Shown here piece by piece: positions 15,608 to 23,416 of a DNA stretch of 31,220 nucleotides. This DNA is from JBBRUG01 sp038247995. Lineage in GTDB: Bacteria; Chloroflexota; Chloroflexia; Chloroflexales; Chloroflexaceae. The notes under the pieces were generated by a model. It ran no database searches. It was given only the letters and a program-made list of their open reading frames with translations, and was not told the DNA's origin. The position numbers and the translations under genes are program-made. The DNA lies in assembly GCA_038247995.1 (NCBI GenBank), contig JBBRUG010000022.1:1-31220 (forward strand), read 5' to 3'. Every line of letters starts with the position of its first letter. Position 1 is the first letter of the stretch.

Positions 15608-15871
15608 CTAAGGCGTCTCCACTAATTCGGCCTGTTGCGCCTCAGGCGTCAGCATTGGGTTGAGGACGCGCTGCATCGCCATCACATGTGCGCATGTTCC
15701 CCAGGTTTGAAAAAATGAACAGGTGCAGTTCCAATGATCATCGTGGAGCATGACTTCGTGATCGCTATTGCCGCCGTGAAAATTCGCCTTCAAGTCAGTA
15801 AATCTGATCCGGTCCGGCTCCTGGGCATAGCGGCGGGCCTTCTCAATCTTGCCGATCAAATCTGACTGCAT
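15608..15871 (-). CDS. Small SWIM-type zinc-finger protein
   Basis: 87 residues. The C-terminal half carries the SWIM pattern CxC...CxH, WNCTCSFFQTWGTCAHVMAM, with ligands Cys49, Cys51, Cys60 and His62. The N-terminal half (EKARRYAQEPDRIRF) is the short helix often found before SWIM domains. SWIM domains bind DNA or protein and usually belong to larger ATPases or recombination factors; here it stands alone. The ATG at 15871 is certain because a perfect AGGAGGT precedes it. The gene has its own terminator and a strong leader hairpin, so it looks like a separately controlled single gene. Function unknown. Confidence 0.8.
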   Translation of the reverse strand: MQSDLIGKIEKARRYAQEPDRIRFTDLKANFHGGNSDHEVMLHDDHWNCTCSFFQTWGTCAHVMAMQRVLNPMLTPEAQQAELVETP

Positions 15872-15933
15872 TACTAACCTCCTGTAGTTCGACTGCCGAA
15901 CACCGTCGTCCAGGCGAAATGTCGCGCCAGGGA

Positions 15934-15986
15934 AACAAGAAGGGCGGCTGTAGACCACACGTCTACGCCGCCCTCAGAAACTTGTT
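15934..15986 (-). promoter_or_regulatory. Structured leader / possible attenuator of the SWIM gene
   Basis: An inverted repeat pairs AGGGCGGC (15941-15948) with GCCGCCCT and GTAGAC (15950-15955) with GTCTAC around a 5-base loop, with one bulged T. An outer AACAAG/CTTGTT pair (15934-15939, 15981-15986) extends it. On the minus strand the stem is followed by T-rich sequence, about 60 bases before the SWIM ribosome-binding site. It could be an attenuator, a stabilising 5' stem or a small RNA. Confidence 0.55.
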
Positions 15987-16017
15987 ATTATAGCTGGCGT
16001 TTTTTGCCCCCATGCAA
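15987..16017 (-). promoter_or_regulatory. Candidate promoter for the SWIM gene
   Basis: On the minus strand TTGCAT (16017-16012) and a perfect TATAAT (15992-15987) are separated by 19 bp. Transcription would begin about where the leader hairpin begins. The spacer is long and the -35 weak. Confidence 0.4.
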
Positions 16018-16296
16018 CCGCTCCTTTAATAACGGGTTAAGGGACTGTTAGGAATAGGGCCATTATAACCGTTGCACTTTAGCGAGTCAAGGGATCCTTT
16101 CTTCACAAACATGGGGCTGCTTTCTACTTGCATGGTTATTTTAGCGCATTGGGATGCCATTCATGCGCAGTGGGTTCGGAGATTGCGCAGGCGATCCAGG
16201 CGCGGTGCAGGCAGAGGGCCGTAGGGCCGCAGCGGCGCTAATTGAGAAACGCCGGTGCCGCCCCAATTATTATGGGTGGCGCTGCTTCGGCCTTAC
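16018..16296. other. Non-coding gap upstream of the SWIM gene
   Basis: No convincing gene, RNA or start site is seen here. Short open frames exist on both strands but lack ribosome-binding sites and recognisable protein features. The stretch separates the SWIM promoter from the dispersed repeat that follows the glucosaminidase-like gene. Confidence 0.5.
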
Positions 16297-16359
16297 GCAC
16301 GCGGATGCGTCGCCCGTACGCGGGGATGCGTCGCCCGTACACGCAGATGCATCACTCAT
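16297..16359. repeat. About 21-bp direct repeats (GATGCGTCGCCCGTAC core), three copies
   Basis: The core GATGCGTCGCCCGTAC occurs twice with a 21-bp period (within 16299-16338), and a third degenerate copy (GATGCATCACTCAT) runs into the stop codon of the glucosaminidase-like gene. Its reverse complement contains GTACGGGCGAC, which also occurs near the right end of the window (about 31143-31153), pointing to a dispersed repeat. Confidence 0.65.
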
Positions 16360-17183
16360 CACGCCGCCCGCATCCGCCCGGCCAGGTCGAGGATTGATTG
16401 GCCGTAGGACGTGCCGGGGTAGGCCCAGCGCCCGTTCAGCCCGATGATTGTCGGGGCTGCACCGCGATACTGGGCGGGCAGGGGGCGTAACGCCAGGGCG
16501 TAGTCGATCAACTGTTGCTGGTAGGGCGTGCCGGCGCCGGTCGGTAGGGCATACGCCAGCAACCGTCCGATGTGGGCCGGAATGCTCTCTTCGCGCCAAC
16601 CGGCGAAACTCAACCCCTCGCGCCACGCGCCAACCTCTTGCGTATCCCATCTGTAGTCCGGGTCCCAAACCCAGGCGCCCAGCGGCAGGGAGTTTGGATC
16701 GCCCGGAACGATCTTGCCCGTTACGCCCAGGCCGGCCGGGTTGCGCCGTGGACGTGCGCACCACCACGACGTTAAGCTGCCCGTTTCATGGGCACACTGC
16801 GCCAGCGCTAAAAACCAATCTAGCTCGGCTGCACCGCCGATCTCGGCATAAGCCTGCACGATCACGCCAACATCATAGGCGTTGTACTGATTGGAGCGGG
16901 CGGCAATGTAACGGTATGCCTGATCGGTAGTGCCCGAAGCTGGTGCGATGAGTGTGCCTGCACCGCCGGGATCGGGTGTGGGAGTCGGTTCAGGCGTCGG
17001 TTCGGGCGTGGGTTGCGGGGTCGGCTCGCGGGTCGGTTCCGGTGGCGGTTCGGGCGGCCCGCCAAGCAAGGGCAAAAAAAGCCGGTTTCCAGCTTCGTCG
17101 GCGCGGATATGCAAGGCGCGCCCGCCGAAAAACAATACACCAACGCCCAATCCAAGGCGGAGAAACTGGCGACGGGTTGGCAT
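16359..17183 (-). CDS. Tat-exported glucosaminidase-like cell-wall hydrolase
   Basis: 274 residues. TRRQFLRLGLGVGVLFFGG is a twin-arginine signal. An LFLPLL motif (about 35-40) and a Pro/Glu/Thr linker (about 43-72) follow. The C-terminal domain (about 85-270) has FLALAQCAHETGSLTSWW with Glu133 and RRNPAGLGVTG, a pattern seen in GH73/lysozyme-like N-acetylglucosaminidases. It probably cleaves peptidoglycan or another GlcNAc polymer outside the cell. No ribosome-binding site is visible before the ATG at 17183. The gene lies in a block of three minus-strand exported proteins. The substrate is inference. Confidence 0.75.
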   Translation of the reverse strand: MPTRRQFLRLGLGVGVLFFGGRALHIRADEAGNRLFLPLLGGPPEPPPEPTREPTPQPTPEPTPEPTPTPDPGGAGTLIAPASGTTDQAYRYIAARSNQYNAYDVGVIVQAYAEIGGAAELDWFLALAQCAHETGSLTSWWCARPRRNPAGLGVTGKIVPGDPNSLPLGAWVWDPDYRWDTQEVGAWREGLSFAGWREESIPAHIGRLLAYALPTGAGTPYQQQLIDYALALRPLPAQYRGAAPTIIGLNGRWAYPGTSYGQSILDLAGRMRAA

Positions 17184-17290
17184 AATAATGGTGCTGTGTC
17201 TCGCATGGCCAGATGAACAGCCGCTGCGGGACAGGGTAGTAAGTTGGTTACGCGATCAATGCACCAAGCATAAACGACAACCCGTACGAC

Positions 17291-17296
17291 ATTATA
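17291..17296 (-). promoter_or_regulatory. Possible -10 box for the glucosaminidase-like gene
   Basis: A perfect TATAAT on the minus strand about 110 bp before the start codon; no clear -35 hexamer is seen at 16-18 bp. Tentative. Confidence 0.35.
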
Positions 17297-17310
17297 GCAG
17301 CCGTCGCAAC

Positions 17311-17498
17311 GATTGAGCCGTTACGGTCAGGACGCCCGCGCAGCGCGCTACCCGGTTCCGTGTCTCAGTTGGCTCAATCGTACTGCTCAGTGCTCTCCAG
17401 CATTGCTCAGATCGATTGAGCCTGCATAACCAGGCGCGAGCGCAGCGAGCTACCCGGTTCAGTGGCCTCTGCGGCTCAGTCATGCTGCTCAGTGCTCT
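17311..17498. repeat. Two imperfect 86-bp direct repeats, 103-bp period
   Basis: Copy A (17311-17396) and copy B (17414-17498) both start with GATTGAGCC, share GCTACCCGGTTC in the middle and end with CTGCTCAGTGCTCT. They fill most of the 313-bp gap between the beta-helix gene and the glucosaminidase-like gene. Copy B reaches the beta-helix stop codon. No gene is evident in either copy. Confidence 0.75.
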
Positions 17499-19872
17499 AG
17501 TTACTAAGCAACGGCAGATAGATCCGCTGTTGGGGCGGTGCGCTCGTGCCGGCGATCGTCACCTCAACTGCACTCACGTTCAGCGCGGCATAACCGCTGT
17601 CGGCGCTGCTTATGCTATGGCCGATGGTGCTTGTCTGTGCTTCAGGGCCGATCCCTGGCGCAAGCCCCACCGTTACCGTCTGCGGCGCGTTCCAGTTCGC
17701 TGCGGTGAAAGTTACGCCGCTGGGCAGCGCTGTGGTCAGTCCGTCGGTTGTAATGCTGATTGTCACGTCATCGATGGGCGGGCTGTTCAGGCGCAGGTTA
17801 TACGTTGCCGGCGTGTTGTTACGTTCCAGGCTCAGTTGGGTTGTGCTGAGGTTTACGCCGGGCGCCTGGGCCTCGTAAGCGCCCAGATCAACTGTCGGCG
17901 TGCCGCTGCCCCGATAATCGACCACCCGCGGATTGCCCGCCCCATCCACGGTTACGCCGGAAGGCAGCAACGCATTCGCCCCGGCATCGATCGCCGGTGA
18001 GGCCGGGCGCAGCCGCAGATCGCCATAGTCGTCGTCGGCGCTGCCCCAGGTCAGGTCGGGGCCGGGGTCGGGCGCCCGCACAAGCTGCGGATCGGCAGCG
18101 ATCAGGTCGGTGCCCACCGGAAAGCCGCCCTGGATCAAGCTGCGCGTAAGCGTGTCGTCGGCCACAGTGATCGTGCCGAAGGCTATTTGCGCCGCCGGAG
18201 TAAGCTGGCCGGCGGCCCGATTATCACCGAACAGGCTGTTGGCCACGCTGCCGACGCCGCTCAGCCACAACCCGCCGGCTTCTGTGCCTGCTTCGTTGCC
18301 GGCAAAGCTTACCTGGCGGAGGGTGGCGTTCGGGCCGCTGGAGTACAAACCGCCGCCGCGAGTTTCGGCGCTGTTGCCGCTGAAAATGACATTGGTGAGC
18401 GCAATAACACCGTTCTGTGTGTAGATCCCCGCGCCCAAACCCGTGCCGCTCCCCAGGCTCGTTACCGTGTTGCCCTGGAAAAGCGTATTCGTGATCTGTA
18501 GATTGCCGTTGCTGTTGTCGATCCCGCCGCCGGAGCGGCTCCCGGTGTTGCCGGAAGCGACCCGATTACGTACAAACAGACTCTGATCGATGATCAGCGT
18601 GCCGCCGAAATTGTCGATCCCGCCGCCGCCGCTGGGGGCGCTATTGGCGCTGAGCGTTACCGCTTCCAGCGTAGCGGTGCTGTTTGAAATAGCGATCCCA
18701 CCGCCGCTCGCGGTCGCCGTGTTTTGGCTGAAAGTGCTCTGGCGAATTAGCGGATTACTTGTATCGATTGCCAGCCCGCCGCCACTTTCGGCGCTGTTGG
18801 CACTGAAGGTAACGCGGGTCAGTTCCGGCGCGCCGCCGTCGATCATCATGCCGCCGCCTTGATTGCGCACGCTGTTACCGGTCAATTGCACATCGGTAAG
18901 CACCGGGTTGCTGTCGCGGCTGTAGATTCCGCCGCCATAGTCGCGATCGGCTGCATTGGCGTTAAATTGCACATCGCTAAGCACCGGCGCACTGCCGCCG
19001 ATCGCGCTCATCCCACCGCCATTGGGCGCTGCGTTCTCCGCAAAGTTCACCGTGGTAAGTTGGGGATTGCTGGCATTCGCATTGTGCATCCCGCCGCCAA
19101 AATCATAATTGGCCAGGTTGGCGCGGAAGGTTACATTCACCAGCACCGGCGCGCTCTGGATGTTGGCCATGCCGCCGCCGTTCAGCGCGCGGTTTTGCTC
19201 AAAGGTTACGTCTTCCAGCAAGGGCGTGCTGTTGCGGTTGTACATGCCCCCGCCCTCGCCGCCGCTAGCCGGGGTGCCCACGAAGCTGCCCTGGCCGGCG
19301 AAGTTATCGACAAAGCGCACATTGCGTACCGTCGGGCTGCTGTCGATGTTGCGCATGCCGGCGCCGCGCGAGTTGTCGCCCGCCCCGTCGGCGTTCGCGC
19401 CCTCGACGGTAAAGCCATCCAGGATCGCCGTCCGATCAACGCCATTGCTCGTCACCACGTTATAGCTGCGCTGGCCCGTAATATTGCCGCTCAGCACCGT
19501 AAGATTCGCCTGCCAGTTGCGCTGTTCCAGGCTCGTCTCGTTGCCGAAGAAGCCGCCATACAGCGCTACATTGTTCGCCAACTGGAAGCTCTCCGCCCGA
19601 TTACCCGAACTGCGCTTGTAGGTTCCTTTGGCCACCCAAAGCTCAACCAGTCGCCCATTTGCCGCGTCGTCGCGCGCCCGCGTCAGCGCCATTTGCAGGT
19701 TCTGGAATACATTTGCGCGCCCACTCCAGGCCTGGAGATCTTCGGGCGTTGCGACATATAGCCGTACCGTTGTTGGTTGCCCGACTGCCGATTGGTGCGG
19801 CATGCCGAACGCGATCAGGCAGATGATGATCAGTGCCAGCGCAATTGGTGCGCGGTGGATTTTGCGGCGCAT
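17497..19872 (-). CDS. Secreted right-handed beta-helix (polymorphic-outer-membrane-like) protein
   Basis: 791 residues. An N-terminal signal peptide (about 8-31) leads to a long parallel beta-helix (about 100-600) made of about 20 repeats. The GGG(I/M) turn and F..N.A step recur, as in VTFSANSAESGGGLAI and TFSQNTATASGGGIAI. Near 625-670 comes the 'choice-of-anchor' type segment LRPASPAIDAGAN with VDLGAYEAQ, then a beta-sandwich with the LSTTQLSLERNN strand (about 680-780). The chain ends in RIYLPLLSN, a tail shared with neighbouring exported proteins. Likely a cell-surface or sheath protein, perhaps binding or modifying polysaccharide. No catalytic residues can be assigned. Confidence 0.82.
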   Translation of the reverse strand: MRRKIHRAPIALALIIICLIAFGMPHQSAVGQPTTVRLYVATPEDLQAWSGRANVFQNLQMALTRARDDAANGRLVELWVAKGTYKRSSGNRAESFQLANNVALYGGFFGNETSLEQRNWQANLTVLSGNITGQRSYNVVTSNGVDRTAILDGFTVEGANADGAGDNSRGAGMRNIDSSPTVRNVRFVDNFAGQGSFVGTPASGGEGGGMYNRNSTPLLEDVTFEQNRALNGGGMANIQSAPVLVNVTFRANLANYDFGGGMHNANASNPQLTTVNFAENAAPNGGGMSAIGGSAPVLSDVQFNANAADRDYGGGIYSRDSNPVLTDVQLTGNSVRNQGGGMMIDGGAPELTRVTFSANSAESGGGLAIDTSNPLIRQSTFSQNTATASGGGIAISNSTATLEAVTLSANSAPSGGGGIDNFGGTLIIDQSLFVRNRVASGNTGSRSGGGIDNSNGNLQITNTLFQGNTVTSLGSGTGLGAGIYTQNGVIALTNVIFSGNSAETRGGGLYSSGPNATLRQVSFAGNEAGTEAGGLWLSGVGSVANSLFGDNRAAGQLTPAAQIAFGTITVADDTLTRSLIQGGFPVGTDLIAADPQLVRAPDPGPDLTWGSADDDYGDLRLRPASPAIDAGANALLPSGVTVDGAGNPRVVDYRGSGTPTVDLGAYEAQAPGVNLSTTQLSLERNNTPATYNLRLNSPPIDDVTISITTDGLTTALPSGVTFTAANWNAPQTVTVGLAPGIGPEAQTSTIGHSISSADSGYAALNVSAVEVTIAGTSAPPQQRIYLPLLSN

Positions 19873-19920
19873 AGGTAGGTCGCTTTCGTGAGCTAGAACG
19901 CTTGGTAAGACCGGCCAAGT

Positions 19921-19988
19921 CGGTCAGGCCTGACCGGTCGTAGACGAGAACGGCACGCTGGTGAGCTGTCAGGCCTGACCAGCCTCAC
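19921..19988. repeat. Paired GTCAGGCCTGAC palindromes
   Basis: GGTCAGGCCTGACC (19921-19934) is a perfect 14-bp palindrome; its 12-bp core GTCAGGCCTGAC recurs at 19967-19978 within a larger GGTGAG/CTCACC hairpin (19959-19988). Both lie in the 130-bp gap between two secreted-protein genes. They could be tandem operators or a dispersed palindromic repeat. Confidence 0.65.
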
Positions 19989-20002
19989 CGTCTGAGTTTT
20001 GC

Positions 20003-23000
20003 CTACCGCCGCAGCAGCGGCAGATATACGCTGAAGTTACCTGTCGGCCCAGGGCCGGGGAAGGTCGGCGCCTCGGGTCGGCACGCATCCAGCGCCGGAT
20101 TGGCCCGGTTCAGCCCCGCGTCGCCGGCCGTAGCCGGCTGAGGTACGCTGTAATCTACGGTCAGGAAGCGGTGCTCGAAGCCCTGGCTCGATTCCTCGTG
20201 AACTTCGTAGTAGAACGGCTGGAAGCTGTAGGCGCACTGGCTTAGCTCGCGGCTGAACAGCCCTTCCGCCGTGCCGCCGATCTCGAAGCTCTGCCCCAGC
20301 GACACCGTCTGCGCCTCTTCCTGGGTGATCCCGCGCGACTTGGCATAGCCGCCGCCAAACTGGATCTGACCGATGTAGCCTACTTCAACATCGAACTCGA
20401 TCCCGATCTGGCTGCTGTGGCCGTACGCCTCGCCCGTCGTGCGTGATGTGCTTGCGTCGGTGCTGAGCGACCAGGTCTGGGTGACACTATCGGGGCCGAG
20501 GATCTTGTTCTGGTTGACGCCGAACTCTGCGCCGCTCCAGAGCAGGTTGCCGCGCACGCGCCGCCATTTCCAGCTATCCGTCGCCGCGTCGTACAGTTCG
20601 GCCTCGAACCAGCCGTCGGTGCCGGGGCGATAACGGCGGATGCCGTTCGTGTCGGTGTATACGCCGCCGTCGGGATCGCGTACGCTGCGCGGGTAGCGAT
20701 CAGGGTCAACCTGGTTGCGCCCGAAGGCTTGCACTTCGGCCAGGGCCAGCACACCGGCGTCACGCAGTTGCACGCGGATGTAGCGGCCGATGACCGGCAG
20801 CGGGTTGCTCGGGTCGCTCGGGTTTGCGCGCAGAGTCAGCAGGTTCGTCACTTCGCCGGCCGTGCCGTCGTAGAAGGCGACGTGCCCGCCCCGCGCCCGT
20901 ACCGCTGCGGCAAGTTCGGCCGGCGGGCCATTCGGCAGATCGCGCAGATCAACATCGGAAACGAAGACATAGAAGTTGTTCAGCCGGGCGCTGCACGGAG
21001 CGTCGCCACAGGCGCCGGTGCTGTTCCAGAGCCGGATCTTGGTGATCTCCTGCAAGCTGCCCAGATCAACCTGCCACCAGGGCGCAGGCTGGTTCGCCGT
21101 GAAGCTGGTTTTATCGGCGCTGTCGCCGTCGGTGATCCCGTCTACCGCGCGACCACTCATAGCAGTTACTGCGCCGTCCGACTGCACAGTCTGCTGCTCG
21201 CGGAAGAGGGTTAGGCTGGCCCAGTCGCGCCCAACCGGCGCCCACTGCGGAGCAGCGCGGTTACCCGGCGCTACCCCGGTTGTCAGCGGGCCATACCCCG
21301 CGTCCCAGGCGTCCAGCGCGATTGCATCCTGCGTGGTGGCTGTGGGTCGGTAGGTACAGAAGCGCACCCGGCCCTGGTCATTTTCGCCTTCGCGCACTGC
21401 GTAGTTGTAACAGTAGTGGCGCGACTCATCGAAGATCACGAAGCTCTCGTTATTGCCATACTCTTCGCCCAGCGTCACCGTTTCCTCCGTGCCGCTGCCG
21501 CTCGTCTGGCTGAAGCTGTACTCGCGCTCGGCAGTTACTTTTGCGCTGGCGCTGAAGGCATCGGTGCTCAGGCCAAAGCCGAAGTAGGCACTGAACGTCT
21601 CCGAGCGCTCGTAGCTCACTGTGGTGTTCTGCTCGACGCTGGACGTGGTGCCCTTGCCCAGGTAGAAGTAGCGGTAGCTGTCTTGCTGGAGTTCGCGCCA
21701 GTAGGGCGCAGTGAAGACCACGCTGCGGATCTCCGGGTCGGTGACGGCACAGGCCGGGTTGCGCTCACCCGCCGGGGCGGGGGTGAAGTGGCCGATCAGC
21801 GCGTTGTTGTCCCAATCATTCAGGTGCAGTGCGATCCGCTCGGCGGTGTTGCGCCCAGCGCTTGCGTCGGCCAGCGCCCGCGCCAGGCGCAGAGTTGCGG
21901 GCATTGGCTCGTGATCAGGGGCTAGCTGAAGCGTGTGCAGTTGGCTGCCGGCGCGGAACGCAACCACAATCTCGCGCAGCGTGTCGCGGTCGAGGTCGCC
22001 GACGGCGAGGCTCAAGCCGGCAGCAGGCGAACGCGCCGGTGTATTGTCGCGCCAGAAGGCATACGACATCAGGCTGCCGTCGAGTTGCTCGTCGAGCATG
22101 TAAATCGTCAGGCCCGGCTCGCCGGAGATGGCGTTAAAACCGACGGCGATTTCATCGCGCCCGTCACCATCGAGATCGCCCGTTGCCAGCGCCAGTTCAT
22201 CGGTTTGTTCTTGGAAGCTCCAATCGGCGTTGGGTACCTGGTCGATCGTGCCGCGATCAAGCTTATAGGCCACAACGCGCACGCCCAGGCGCAACTCACT
22301 CCCGGCTCCGGGGTTCTGAATGCGCTCGACAGCGACAATAATCTCGGCGTTGCGATCGTCGTCGATATTGCCCGCCGCGACGCGCAATTCGGTGAAATCG
22401 CCGGTGGTGAGGCTGAATGTCGCGAGGACGCGCATGTTGAATGTTTGCCCGCTGGTGCCGACGCTCGGGTCGTGGGCCAGCACGACGCCGCGAATAGCGT
22501 TGTCGGTGCCCGAGCGGTAGACGACGGCGATCTCGTCATTCAACCCGTTGCCGTTAAAATCGCCGACAGCCACCGCAATCTGGCTGGGGTCGGCAAAATC
22601 GCCCGTGCCTAAGCGCCAGCTCCCCAGCGCCGTTTCGGACAGCGGATTTGTTACCAGCACATTCAGTTCGCCGCCGCGTGCGCCGGCAAACGCGATCTGC
22701 TCGCTGCCGTCGGCGGCGCCGGTGATCTTCCCGGCCGCTACGGCCAGGCTGGTGTAGGGCACAGCGGCAGGCGAGCGGAGCTCCGTGACGCCGCTGCGGC
22801 TATGCACAATGCGCCGGAATGAATCGTCCTCATTGGTATAGATCTGCACAAACTCGGCAAACCCATCGCCGGTAAAATCGCCGCTTGTGCTGGTCAGTTC
22901 GCGCACATTGGCGCGTTCAGGCGTGCTCGTTGTCGGAAATGCGCTCTGGCGCTCCAGGCGATTATTTGCCGCAACATTCAGCCGATCATGCCTGACGTTA

Positions 23001-23197
23001 TTGCCCACACTGAAGCTCAAGAATGGTTCGTCTTCGCCCGCCACCACAATTTGTTCGCCGAACGGCGACACCGCACATGGGTCGGTTACGTTCTGTTGCG
23101 TTGTCGGCGCGGCCTGGGTCACCTGCGGCGCTGGCCCATTCCCCAGTGCCCCGAGCGTGACGAGAACCAGCACCATAAGCCCAATGAGACGGTTCAT
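20003..23197 (-). CDS. Giant secreted FG-GAP / discoidin / beta-rich (pore-forming-toxin-like) protein
   Basis: 1,064 residues from the ATG at 23197, chosen because AAAGGAG precedes it. A signal peptide (about 1-31) is followed by FG-GAP/VCBS-like repeats (about 100-430, for example GDFNGNGLNDEIAV and GDLDGDGRDEIAVG), which normally form a Ca-binding beta-propeller. A Ser/Thr-rich alternating beta segment follows (about 510-595, FSASAKVTAEREYSFSQT). An F5/8-type C (discoidin) domain comes next (about 670-826, WWQVDLGSLQEITKIRLWN to GRYIRVQL). A second alternating segment follows (about 895-985). The tail is FSVYLPLLRR. The paired alternating segments resemble the membrane-inserting strands of aerolysin/ETX-type toxins, but this is only a resemblance. 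Likely an extracellular adhesion or sugar-binding protein. Confidence 0.75.
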   Translation of the reverse strand: MNRLIGLMVLVLVTLGALGNGPAPQVTQAAPTTQQNVTDPCAVSPFGEQIVVAGEDEPFLSFSVGNNVRHDRLNVAANNRLERQSAFPTTSTPERANVRELTSTSGDFTGDGFAEFVQIYTNEDDSFRRIVHSRSGVTELRSPAAVPYTSLAVAAGKITGAADGSEQIAFAGARGGELNVLVTNPLSETALGSWRLGTGDFADPSQIAVAVGDFNGNGLNDEIAVVYRSGTDNAIRGVVLAHDPSVGTSGQTFNMRVLATFSLTTGDFTELRVAAGNIDDDRNAEIIVAVERIQNPGAGSELRLGVRVVAYKLDRGTIDQVPNADWSFQEQTDELALATGDLDGDGRDEIAVGFNAISGEPGLTIYMLDEQLDGSLMSYAFWRDNTPARSPAAGLSLAVGDLDRDTLREIVVAFRAGSQLHTLQLAPDHEPMPATLRLARALADASAGRNTAERIALHLNDWDNNALIGHFTPAPAGERNPACAVTDPEIRSVVFTAPYWRELQQDSYRYFYLGKGTTSSVEQNTTVSYERSETFSAYFGFGLSTDAFSASAKVTAEREYSFSQTSGSGTEETVTLGEEYGNNESFVIFDESRHYCYNYAVREGENDQGRVRFCTYRPTATTQDAIALDAWDAGYGPLTTGVAPGNRAAPQWAPVGRDWASLTLFREQQTVQSDGAVTAMSGRAVDGITDGDSADKTSFTANQPAPWWQVDLGSLQEITKIRLWNSTGACGDAPCSARLNNFYVFVSDVDLRDLPNGPPAELAAAVRARGGHVAFYDGTAGEVTNLLTLRANPSDPSNPLPVIGRYIRVQLRDAGVLALAEVQAFGRNQVDPDRYPRSVRDPDGGVYTDTNGIRRYRPGTDGWFEAELYDAATDSWKWRRVRGNLLWSGAEFGVNQNKILGPDSVTQTWSLSTDASTSRTTGEAYGHSSQIGIEFDVEVGYIGQIQFGGGYAKSRGITQEEAQTVSLGQSFEIGGTAEGLFSRELSQCAYSFQPFYYEVHEESSQGFEHRFLTVDYSVPQPATAGDAGLNRANPALDACRPEAPTFPGPGPTGNFSVYLPLLRR

Positions 23198-23342
23198 GCG
23201 GTGTACTCCTTTGAAGGTAAAGCTGCGCATTGGCGGACTGAAACCACCATACCAGCCGATCCTTCAGAGTTCCTTCATGAATTGTTGGGCTTTGGTTACA
23301 GCAGCGTTAAAAAATCCCTACCCTGCTACCGCTCGCATCCTT

Positions 23343-23348
23343 TATAAT
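23343..23348 (+). promoter_or_regulatory. Candidate -10 element for the phaA-phaB unit
   Basis: A perfect TATAAT 69 bp before the thiolase start, in the 219-bp divergent gap. No convincing -35 hexamer is found at 16-18 bp upstream. Confidence 0.4.
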
Positions 23349-23416
23349 AGTCATACTCCCAAACCTGCCATCTTCTCTCAGCTTACGTCTATAGTGCACC
23401 GACAAGGAGGTCATGC

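Noticed and set aside
16154..16447. Small plus-strand protein in the gap after the glucosaminidase-like gene
   Set aside because: It runs through the 21-bp repeats and into the antisense of the hydrolase, with no ribosome-binding site and a composition unlike a folded protein.
18859..19761. A 300-codon plus-strand open frame opposite the beta-helix gene
   Set aside because: It is the complement of repeated GGG-rich coding sequence and has no independent protein features.
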